From Limisphaerales bacterium (GTDB lineage: Bacteria > Verrucomicrobiota > Verrucomicrobiia > Limisphaerales > UBA1100): 48,986 bases of DNA. The stretch lies in the NCBI GenBank assembly GCA_014382585.1, contig JACNJL010000035.1, positions 67,756-116,741 on the forward strand, given 5' to 3'. Position numbers and translations under genes: made by a program. Of the stretch, positions 34,462 through 41,620 are shown piece after piece (positions within the stretch are counted from its first letter, which is position 1; every line of letters begins with the position of its first letter). Below the pieces are notes generated by a model. It was not told the origin of the DNA, made no database searches, and saw nothing but the letters and a program-made list of their open reading frames with translations.

Positions 34462-34493
34462 CGATGGTGGCCAAACCCTTTCTTCCCGCGATC

Positions 34494-36731
34494 ATGATTC
34501 GTGGAGCATTCATCATCGCAATTTGCTTACCGTTGTTCGCGGTGGCGCAACCGGTGGTTCCCGGCTTTGACCGATTCCCGCGCGACACGCCGGCCGCGCA
34601 AATTGCCGCCGGCGAAGTGCTCATCACCGAACTCAATTGCGTCGCCTGCCATGCCGCCGACGAAGGCCAAGCTCACCGCTTTCAACGCCGGCCCGCGCCC
34701 ACGCTGTTTACCACGCACAATCCCGGATCGGCCGGTTGGCTGCGGCATTGGTTGCTGGACCCGCAAAAGCTCAAGCCCGGCACGCTCATGCCCGATCTGC
34801 TTCACGGCTTGGACAAGGAAAATAAACCCCAAGCCGTAGACGCCCTTCGCCATTATTTGGTGACCCTTAATCCCGTCACGGGCCCGGAAGCGGCCATGAT
34901 TGGCGACGGCCACAAAGGCAAGCAACTATACCGAACCCTCGGCTGCGCCCAGTGCCATGCGCCGGATGCTCTGGATAATAAACAGGACATTCCGTTGGGC
35001 AATGTGCGTTACAAATACGGGCATGCCCACCTCATCAAATTTCTGCGCGACCCACTGCACAGCCGACCGGCCGGTCGCATGCCGCGCACGCCCATGAGCG
35101 AAGAGGAAGCCGCTCACTTGTCGGTGTACCTCCGGCAACGCTCCGGGCCGTTGGATATGTATGGGCTTGCCCGTGGACCGGCCGCGTTGAAGTTGCGGGC
35201 CGAAGGCAAGCAGTTGGTTCAAACCCTGCGTTGCGCCAACTGCCACCAAATGCCAAAACAGAAAGACCAACCGGCCCAGTTAAATTTCTCCAAACCGCTC
35301 AGTGAACTCAATCCCACCCGCGGCTGCCTCGCGCCCCAGCCGGTGGCCGCCGTCCCGCAGTTTCATCTCAACGCCGCCCAACGCACCGCCATCACTGCCG
35401 CCCTGCGCGCCAAGGATGTTGCCCCGTCCCTGACCACGCACGTGCATCGGGAACTCCGCCTGTTCAACTGCACCGCTTGTCATGACCGCAAAGCATTCGG
35501 TGGACCGAATCCCCAACGTGACAATCTCTTTCACAGTCTTGGCGAAGATCTCGGCGACGAAGGCCGACTGCCGCCCACGCTCACCGGCGTCGGGGCCAAG
35601 CTCACGGAGTCCGCCCTGCACAAGGTCCTCCGGGGCGAAGGCGCTGTCCGGCCCTATCTCGCCACGCGCATGCCAGACTTTGGCGAGGCCAATGCCAAGC
35701 GGCTGACTCAAATACTAACGGCCGCCGACGCGCGGGCCAATGTGAAACCCACGCCGCGCCATGGCACCGAAAACAAGGTAGGCCGCAACAAATACGGCCG
35801 CGATTTGATGGGCGTGCAAGGGCTCAACTGCATCACCTGCCACCAACTCGCCGGCCACAAATCGCTCGGCATCCAAGCGCTCGACCTCGCCCATGCGCCC
35901 AGCCGATTGCGTCCGGAATGGTTTCGTGATTATTTGATCAACCCCGCTGCTTTCCGGCCCGGCACGCGGATGCCGTCCTTTTGGCCGGAGGGCAAGGCGG
36001 TCAGTAAAATTTTTGGGAGCAACACCGAGCGCCAAATCGACAGTATTTGGGTGTACCTCAACGAGCTCGAGCAAACCCGCCTGCCCGAGGGTTTGGAAAA
36101 GAAAGGCGGCTTCGAGCTGAAGCCCGACAAGCAGCCCATCGTGTTTCGCACCTTCATGGAAGGCGCCGGCACGCACGCGATTGCGATCGGTTTTCCGGCT
36201 GGAGTGCATGCGGCGTTTGATTCTGAAGCCGTTGGTTGGACAACTCTGTGGCGCGGGAAATTTCTTGATGCCGAAAGCACGTGGGACGATCGCTTCACGC
36301 CGCTGGCCAAACCGCTTGGCACAGACCTCATCAAGCTCCCATCCGGCCCGGCTGTTGCGGTTTATCAAGACGGCAAACCGTGGCCCAAGGGTGAACTGCA
36401 ATTCCGCGGTTACCGCCTGGCCAAGAACGGCACCCCGACGTTTCTCTATCGCCATGGCAAAATAGAAATCACCGATACGCTCACGCCACAGGGCAAAGGA
36501 ATGCAGCGGCGGATGGAGTTCACCGGCGGCGAGGGCGAACTGGCTGTGAGGTTGGCGGTGGGAGAAGACTTCCAAACAAAGAAACTTGGGCAGTGGATTG
36601 TTGACAAACATTTTACCGTCATCACCCCCACTGTAAAGATGCGGACGGTTGGCAAACAAATGGAACTCCACGCGCCGGTGAAGCTGAAAGCCAACGGCAA
36701 AACGGTTTTGGAGGTGGAACTGCAATGGTGA
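34494..36731 (+). CDS. Secreted pentaheme c-type cytochrome with C-terminal beta domain
   Basis: A 745-residue protein from ATG 34494, chosen because it starts the signal peptide MIRGAFIIAICLPLFAVAQP; ATG 34464 upstream lies against the repeat. Five CxxCH heme sites follow at C49 (CVACH), C151 (CAQCH), C247 (CANCH), C326 (CTACH) and C446 (CITCH), each in a cytochrome-c-like module. The last 200 residues are beta-rich (GFPAGVHAAFDSEAVGWTTLWRGKFLD) without heme, resembling a domain found in PVC cytochrome proteins. It probably carries electrons from sugar oxidation toward the respiratory chain. The next gene overlaps its end by 7 bp. Confidence 0.88.
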   Translation: MIRGAFIIAICLPLFAVAQPVVPGFDRFPRDTPAAQIAAGEVLITELNCVACHAADEGQAHRFQRRPAPTLFTTHNPGSAGWLRHWLLDPQKLKPGTLMPDLLHGLDKENKPQAVDALRHYLVTLNPVTGPEAAMIGDGHKGKQLYRTLGCAQCHAPDALDNKQDIPLGNVRYKYGHAHLIKFLRDPLHSRPAGRMPRTPMSEEEAAHLSVYLRQRSGPLDMYGLARGPAALKLRAEGKQLVQTLRCANCHQMPKQKDQPAQLNFSKPLSELNPTRGCLAPQPVAAVPQFHLNAAQRTAITAALRAKDVAPSLTTHVHRELRLFNCTACHDRKAFGGPNPQRDNLFHSLGEDLGDEGRLPPTLTGVGAKLTESALHKVLRGEGAVRPYLATRMPDFGEANAKRLTQILTAADARANVKPTPRHGTENKVGRNKYGRDLMGVQGLNCITCHQLAGHKSLGIQALDLAHAPSRLRPEWFRDYLINPAAFRPGTRMPSFWPEGKAVSKIFGSNTERQIDSIWVYLNELEQTRLPEGLEKKGGFELKPDKQPIVFRTFMEGAGTHAIAIGFPAGVHAAFDSEAVGWTTLWRGKFLDAESTWDDRFTPLAKPLGTDLIKLPSGPAVAVYQDGKPWPKGELQFRGYRLAKNGTPTFLYRHGKIEITDTLTPQGKGMQRRMEFTGGEGELAVRLAVGEDFQTKKLGQWIVDKHFTVITPTVKMRTVGKQMELHAPVKLKANGKTVLEVELQW

Positions 36732-38275
36732 AACTAAATTCAATTGAACGCGCCCGGCAATTCGCGGACTCGCAGGCTCGTCCCTCCAGCGCGAGGCCCC
36801 CCAATGGAGGGACGAGCCTGCGAGTCCGCGGGAGGCTTTTGTGCGCACTCATTGTTTGCACATTCTCGACAACCATCGGCTTCTCTGCCGAAAAAGATTT
36901 CTACAAACTCACGACCATCCCCTTCCCCAAGGAACTGAAGCTCGAGGTCAGCGGCATGGCGGCGTTACCGGGCGACCGCATGGCTATTGCGATCCGGAAA
37001 GGTGAGGTGTGGATTGCCGAGAAGCTTTCGACTGGCCAGCCCGTTTACAAACAATTCGCCAGCGGACTGCATGAGCCGCTCGGTCTCGCGCTGCACAAGG
37101 GCGATCTCTACACCGTGCAACGCAGCGAATTGACGCGACTGCGCGATACCGATGACGACGGGCGCGCCGACGAGTATCTCACCCACGCCAAGGGCTGGGG
37201 CGTGACGGGCAACTACCACGAGTACGCCTACGGCCCGGCCGTGGATGGCGCGGGTAATATGTGGGTGGCGCTCAATTGCTCCATCGGCAAGGGGCCGAAT
37301 CCCAACAACCTCTGGCGCGGCTGGAGCCTGCGCGTGAAGCCCGATGGTTCGTGGGCGCCAATCTCTGGCGGTTTCCGGTCGCCTTCGGGCATCGGCACCA
37401 ATCTCGCCGGCGATGTGTTTGCCACCGATCAACAAGGCAATTGGTTTCCCACCTGCCCGCTGATGCATGTGAAGCGCGGTGCGTTTCATGGCCACGCCGA
37501 CGCCCTGCAATTCACGAAACTCCCCGGTGCGACGTTCCAAGTAAAACAGCCGTTGCCGAAAAACCTGACCGTCGCCGAGGCCGCCAAACGCATCCCGGCT
37601 TATCAACTGCCGGCCGTTTGGTTTCCGTACCGGAAGATGGGCATGAGCACGACGGATATTTTGGCCGACAGCACGAAAGGCAAGTTCGGCCCATTCGCCG
37701 GGCAGTTGTTTTGCGGCGAGTTCACGATGTCGTTTGTATCGCGCGTATTCCTGGAAAAGGTGGGCGGCGAATATCAGGGCGCCTGTTTTCGTTTTCGCGG
37801 TGGACTCGACTGCGCCGCGTTGCGCTTGCAATGGGGCGCGGAGGGCTCGATGTATATCGGCCAAAGCAATCGCGGCTGGAACTCGCTCGGCACAAAAAGT
37901 TACGGCCTCCAACGCCTGCAATGGACCGGCAAGATGCCGTTTGAGATGAAGAGCATGTCCGTCACGCGGCACGGGTTTCGCCTGAGCTTCACACAGATGA
38001 TCGATGTCGGCACGGCGATCACGCCCAAGAGCTACACGCTCAAGAGCTACACGTATCCGTACCAATCCAAATACGGCGGCGAGCCGGTGGATGTGAAAAA
38101 GCACGAAGTGAAGTTTGGTGGATTGGACGCGACGGGTCTATTCGTCGACTTGGCCGTGGACGAAATGCGTGAGGGTTACGTGTACGAACTTCATGCCCAC
38201 GGCGTTCGCAATCACAAAGGCCAACCGCTGCTGCATTCGGAGGCGTATTACACGCTGAACCGCGCGTTGAAGTAG
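36725..38275 (+). CDS. Secreted beta-propeller dehydrogenase-like protein
   Basis: The frame opens at ATG 36725, overlapping the cytochrome stop, and gives 516 residues. Residues 12-37 are encoded by the hairpin element, after which a signal-like segment appears (LLCALIVCTFSTTIGFSA). A TTG at 36839 just behind GGGAGG is an alternative start, though its 3-nt spacing is short. The body is a PVC-type propeller (MAIAIRKGEVWIAEK, GLALHKGDLYTVQRSELTRL, FRSPSGIGTNLAGDVFATDQ) ending in a small beta domain. There is no CxxCH. It probably oxidises a sugar and passes electrons to the pentaheme cytochrome encoded just before it. Confidence 0.82.
   Translation: MVKLNSIERARQFADSQARPSSARPPNGGTSLRVRGRLLCALIVCTFSTTIGFSAEKDFYKLTTIPFPKELKLEVSGMAALPGDRMAIAIRKGEVWIAEKLSTGQPVYKQFASGLHEPLGLALHKGDLYTVQRSELTRLRDTDDDGRADEYLTHAKGWGVTGNYHEYAYGPAVDGAGNMWVALNCSIGKGPNPNNLWRGWSLRVKPDGSWAPISGGFRSPSGIGTNLAGDVFATDQQGNWFPTCPLMHVKRGAFHGHADALQFTKLPGATFQVKQPLPKNLTVAEAAKRIPAYQLPAVWFPYRKMGMSTTDILADSTKGKFGPFAGQLFCGEFTMSFVSRVFLEKVGGEYQGACFRFRGGLDCAALRLQWGAEGSMYIGQSNRGWNSLGTKSYGLQRLQWTGKMPFEMKSMSVTRHGFRLSFTQMIDVGTAITPKSYTLKSYTYPYQSKYGGEPVDVKKHEVKFGGLDATGLFVDLAVDEMREGYVYELHAHGVRNHKGQPLLHSEAYYTLNRALK
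36763..36830. repeat. Long perfect hairpin element, copy 2
   Basis: A perfect 26-bp inverted repeat (36763-36788 and 36805-36830) around a 16-nt loop. Its arms share the 24-bp core of the copy at 34398-34461. It lies inside the 5' end of the propeller gene and contributes codons in frame if translation begins at 36725. In mRNA it would form a very stable stem just before the signal-peptide codons. Confidence 0.85.
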
Positions 38276-38279
38276 CATC

Positions 38280-38354
38280 GTGCTGCCGGTGCCTCGCCAG
38301 CAGAAATTGCATGTGAGTAGCCCTTTGGGTCTGTCGGCGAGGCGCCGGCAGCAC
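38280..38354. repeat. Intergenic hairpin repeat of a second type
   Basis: GTGCTGCCGGTGCCTCGCC (38280-38298) and GGCGAGGCGCCGGCAGCAC (38336-38354) form a 19-bp stem with one mismatched position and a 37-nt loop. It fills the gap between the convergent propeller and sulfatase genes. A bidirectional transcription block is conceivable, but there is no T-tract on either side. Confidence 0.7.
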
Positions 38355-38361
38355 TTCATGA

Positions 38362-39873
38362 TTAAGGGCGGTTTAGTAACGGGTTCTTCCGGAAATCACC
38401 GGGGATCAAGGGCTTGCGCGCGGGCACTTTTTTCGCGCCGCGGTAGGGAGGCCACTGGATGCGCTGGCTTTCGTAGCGGGCAAATTCCCACGCGGGCCAT
38501 TCGGGGGTGTCCTTCTGCACACCGGCGTAAATCGTTTTCATTTGGGCGGACAAACGATTGAAGCGGCCGGCCTCGGTCTTGGCGAGGTCGGTGGTCTCGG
38601 CCCGGTCGGTTTTGAGGTTGTACAATTCCATCTTTCCAAGCGGAGCGGTCTTGATGGTTTTTTGATCCTCGAGGGTAATACCGGCGCGGTGCTTGATGGG
38701 CGGGGCGTCCATGGCGGCGATGAGTTTCCAATCGCCGTCGCGCAGGGCTACTTGATGATCGCCGCGCGCGCCATAAAAATGCCAATACAACGGCTGGGTG
38801 CGCTGGACCGTTTCACCACGAAACAGGCCGCGAAAATTGGCACCATCAAGGTGCCGATCTCTGGGCGGCTTGAGGCCGGTGAAGCTGCAAAGGGTGGGCA
38901 GCAAATCCACCCCGCTGATGGGGGTGGATTCCACGGCGCCGGCTTTCACCTTGCCGGGCCAGCGCACGAGGCCGGGCACACGAATGCCGCCTTCGTACAC
39001 GCTGCCCTTTTTGTCGCGCAACCCGGCGGTCTCGCCATGCGGATGAAAGCCGGTGCGCGCGGGGCCGTTGTCGCTGGTGAAAAACACGAAGGTATTGTCG
39101 CTCAACTTCTGTTGATCCAGCGCGGTCATCAGCCGGCCGAAGCTGGCGTCCAGTTGCGCGACGTTGGCCCAATAGGCGGTGTGGCTGGGATCGTCGCTGG
39201 GATAATCCTTGGCGAAATGCGGATCGCTGGCGATGGGCTCGTGCGGCTCGTGGTAGCAGACGAACAGAAAAAAGGGCTTTGATTTATCGCGCCACGCACG
39301 CAGCCAGTGAATGGCCTCATCGGTGACAATGCCGGCGGCGTAGCCTTTCAACGGGCCGACAGGGGTGCCGTTGCGGACAAAGTTCCACGGGTTGCGATGA
39401 TTCGGCAGCGCGTTGTTTTGCGTGGAGAACCAGTGGTTAAAGCCGTGGTCATTGGGCTGCGGCTGGCCGGTGAGATTGAAGCGGCCGTTGAGATGCCACT
39501 TGCCGACGTGCGCGGTGTCGTAGCCGCCCTGTTGCAGAATGCTCGCGATCGTGATCTCGCTGGCCGGCACGTGCATTGGCGAGAGCATCGGAATCCAGTT
39601 GTGCACGCCCACTCGCGTCGGCGTGCGGCCGGTCATCAGGCCCGTGCGCGAGGGGGAACAGTTCGGGTGCGCCGAGTAACAATCGGTAAAGCGCATGCCC
39701 TGACGCGCGAAGCGGTCGAGATGTGGCGTCTTCACGATTTTGTTTCCGTAACAACCCAGGTCGCCATAGCCGAGATCATCAGCCAGCACGACGATAATGT
39801 TGGGCGGGCGATACTCCCCCACGGCGAGCGCACAATAGGAAGTGAGCAGGAGAATCGAAAGCAGACGTTGCAT
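38362..39873 (-). CDS. Secreted arylsulfatase-type sulfatase
   Basis: A 503-residue sulfatase with signal peptide MQRLLSILLLTSYCALAVGE. Metal residues D32-D33 are in VVLADDLGYGDLGCYG. The formylglycine site is Cys72 in NCSPSRTGLMTG, canonical. HVGKWHL, FFTSDNGPARTGFHPHG and GGIRVPGLVRWPGKV are typical of the arylsulfatase A-like group. The C-terminus ends with a proline/arginine-rich tail. It acts on sulfated glycans outside the cytoplasm. It is transcribed alone toward the convergent operon, from a promoter that overlaps the divergent DUF3817 region. Confidence 0.93.
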   Translation of the reverse strand: MQRLLSILLLTSYCALAVGEYRPPNIIVVLADDLGYGDLGCYGNKIVKTPHLDRFARQGMRFTDCYSAHPNCSPSRTGLMTGRTPTRVGVHNWIPMLSPMHVPASEITIASILQQGGYDTAHVGKWHLNGRFNLTGQPQPNDHGFNHWFSTQNNALPNHRNPWNFVRNGTPVGPLKGYAAGIVTDEAIHWLRAWRDKSKPFFLFVCYHEPHEPIASDPHFAKDYPSDDPSHTAYWANVAQLDASFGRLMTALDQQKLSDNTFVFFTSDNGPARTGFHPHGETAGLRDKKGSVYEGGIRVPGLVRWPGKVKAGAVESTPISGVDLLPTLCSFTGLKPPRDRHLDGANFRGLFRGETVQRTQPLYWHFYGARGDHQVALRDGDWKLIAAMDAPPIKHRAGITLEDQKTIKTAPLGKMELYNLKTDRAETTDLAKTEAGRFNRLSAQMKTIYAGVQKDTPEWPAWEFARYESQRIQWPPYRGAKKVPARKPLIPGDFRKNPLLNRP

Positions 39874-39879
39874 GCCGCA

Positions 39880-39907
39880 AAGCTAAGCGATTGACGGCTG
39901 TTGACAA
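39880..39907 (-). promoter_or_regulatory. Promoter-like hexamers upstream of the sulfatase
   Basis: TTGTCA (39907-39902), a 16-nt spacer and TAGCTT (39885-39880) end six bases before ATG 39873. The -35 box overlaps TTGACA (39901-39906) on the other strand, so the divergent genes may share a back-to-back element. Confidence 0.4.
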
Positions 39908-39951
39908 TCCCGAATCGCCTTCGCGACGCGTTTGCGGCACAGTCCCGCGCC

Positions 39952-40263
39952 GTGAAACAAAAGATCATCCAGCGGTTGCGCGTGCTCGGTACCATTGAGG
40001 GCATTTCATTCCTCGTGCTCATGGGCATCGCCATGCCGCTCAAGTATGGTTTCGGCCACGCGCACGCCATCTTTTGGCCGGGCTTGATTCACGGCGTTTT
40101 GTTTCTCCTTTACTGCGCAGCACTGGCTCATGCCAAAATGATGCTCAGTAAGCCGCTGGGTTGGGCGGTGAAATTATTCATCGCCGCTTTGCTCCCCTTC
40201 GGGCCGTTTGTAATGGATGGGAACTTAAAGCGCGAAATGGACGATGAGGCGTCCGGCGAATAA
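39952..40263 (+). CDS. DUF3817 family membrane protein
   Basis: A 103-residue protein from GTG 39952 (VKQKIIQRLRVLGTIEGISF); a TTG at 39901 would add 17 non-conserved residues. Three hydrophobic segments are visible at roughly residues 12-30, 38-60 and 70-90. The RLRVLGTIEGISFLVLMGIAMPLKY start and the GHAHAIFWPGLIHGVLF loop are characteristic of DUF3817 proteins. Function is unknown. Its end overlaps the MFS gene by 20 bp, so the two are co-expressed. Confidence 0.85.
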   Translation: MKQKIIQRLRVLGTIEGISFLVLMGIAMPLKYGFGHAHAIFWPGLIHGVLFLLYCAALAHAKMMLSKPLGWAVKLFIAALLPFGPFVMDGNLKREMDDEASGE

Positions 40264-41620
40264 CGTGGGCGCTGGCGACTCTTCACATCGCAGCCGGGAT
40301 TTTTGGGGTGTGCGAACGCCCTTTGCACCGAGCCGTTGCCCGTTTTTTTACGGATGGATCATCATGTTCGCGGCAACACTTGGTGCCATTTTCAGTATCC
40401 CGGGCCAGACGATGGGCTTCAGTGTGTTCACGGATTTGCTGATGGAAGAGCTGGGGCTGTCACGCGTGGAACTCAGCTTGGCTTATTGCATCGGCACTGT
40501 GGGGAGCGGGCTCACGCTGCCGTGGTTGGGGAATGTACTCGATCGGGTGGGCGAACGCAAAATGGCGGTGGCCTCGGTGATCGCGATTGGGTTGATTTTA
40601 TTTTACCTGTCTCAAACCGGCCCGCTGAGTCGCGGGCTCGGGAAAATTTTACCGGCAAGTATCGCTTCGTTTCTCGTGATCGGGCTTGGCTTTTATATGA
40701 TCCGCGCCGCCGCGCAGGGCGTGCTGTCCATGACTTGCCGCAATGCCATTGGTAAGTGGTTTGATTTTCAACGCGGGCTGGCGCTGGCCATCAGCGGTAT
40801 TCTCGTTTCGTTCACTTACTCGCTTGCCCCGCGCGGATTAGATTGGCTCATTCAACGGCACGGTCACGATGGCGCCTGGATGCTGATGGGTGCGGCGACG
40901 TTGGCGGTGATGGCGCCGATCGCCTGGTTGCTCTTTCGTGACCGACCGGAAGATGACGGTTTGAAAATGGACAACGGTAAAGTTGCCGCCAAGCCTCACC
41001 ACAATCCGGACATGCAAATCCACCGCGAATTCACGCGGGACGAAGCCGTGCGTGATTATTCGTTTTGGGTATTCAACTTCACGTTTTCATTTTACGGATT
41101 GTTCGCCACCGCGTTCACGTTTCACATCCTCTCGTTGGGGCAGGAATTCCAATTTGACCGCGAACGTATTTTGTCGCTGTTCGTGCCCATCGCAGCCGTC
41201 AGCGTTTCCACCAACCTCATTTTCGGCGCGATCAACACTCGACTACGCATTAAAACATTGCTGATCATTATGAATCTCGGTTGCCTCTCAGCCGTGCTGG
41301 GCATGTTGTTTCTCAACCAACCCGGCGGCGTGCCCGCGTATGTGATCGGCAATGGCATCGCCAGCGGCGGCTTTATCAGCCTCACCGGCATCGTTTTCCC
41401 ACGCTTTTATGGCCGCAAACATTTGGGCGCGATCAGCGGCGTGAACATGTCCAGCATGGTCATCGGCAGCGGACTCGGACCGCTTCTGTTTGGTGCCTGC
41501 CACCATTTCACGGGCAGTTATCGGTTGATTCTTATCGCAAGTATCTTTATCCCAACGGCGCTGGCGCTGTTAAGCCTGCGCGCCGACAATCCACAACGAC
41601 ATTTGAACGATACCGCATGA
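40244..41620 (+). CDS. MFS transporter
   Basis: A 458-residue major facilitator with about 12 hydrophobic segments. The N-terminal PFFYGWIIMFAATLG resembles the FYGW start of monocarboxylate/oxalate-formate antiporter-type MFS proteins, and the motif-A-like loop LDRVGERKM follows helix 2. A cytoplasmic loop near residue 235 is hydrophilic (DRPEDDGLKMDNGK). The first 30 residues are not helix-like, so translation may begin at a downstream GTG. The substrate, probably an organic acid, is not established. Its stop overlaps the RapA start as ATGA. Confidence 0.85.
   Translation: MRRPANNVGAGDSSHRSRDFWGVRTPFAPSRCPFFYGWIIMFAATLGAIFSIPGQTMGFSVFTDLLMEELGLSRVELSLAYCIGTVGSGLTLPWLGNVLDRVGERKMAVASVIAIGLILFYLSQTGPLSRGLGKILPASIASFLVIGLGFYMIRAAAQGVLSMTCRNAIGKWFDFQRGLALAISGILVSFTYSLAPRGLDWLIQRHGHDGAWMLMGAATLAVMAPIAWLLFRDRPEDDGLKMDNGKVAAKPHHNPDMQIHREFTRDEAVRDYSFWVFNFTFSFYGLFATAFTFHILSLGQEFQFDRERILSLFVPIAAVSVSTNLIFGAINTRLRIKTLLIIMNLGCLSAVLGMLFLNQPGGVPAYVIGNGIASGGFISLTGIVFPRFYGRKHLGAISGVNMSSMVIGSGLGPLLFGACHHFTGSYRLILIASIFIPTALALLSLRADNPQRHLNDTA

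Noticed and set aside
34344-34493. An N-terminal extension of the pentaheme cytochrome starting inside the DJ-1 gene
   Set aside because: The extension would be encoded largely by the hairpin element and would bury the signal peptide at residue 50; ATG 34494 gives a normal exported start.
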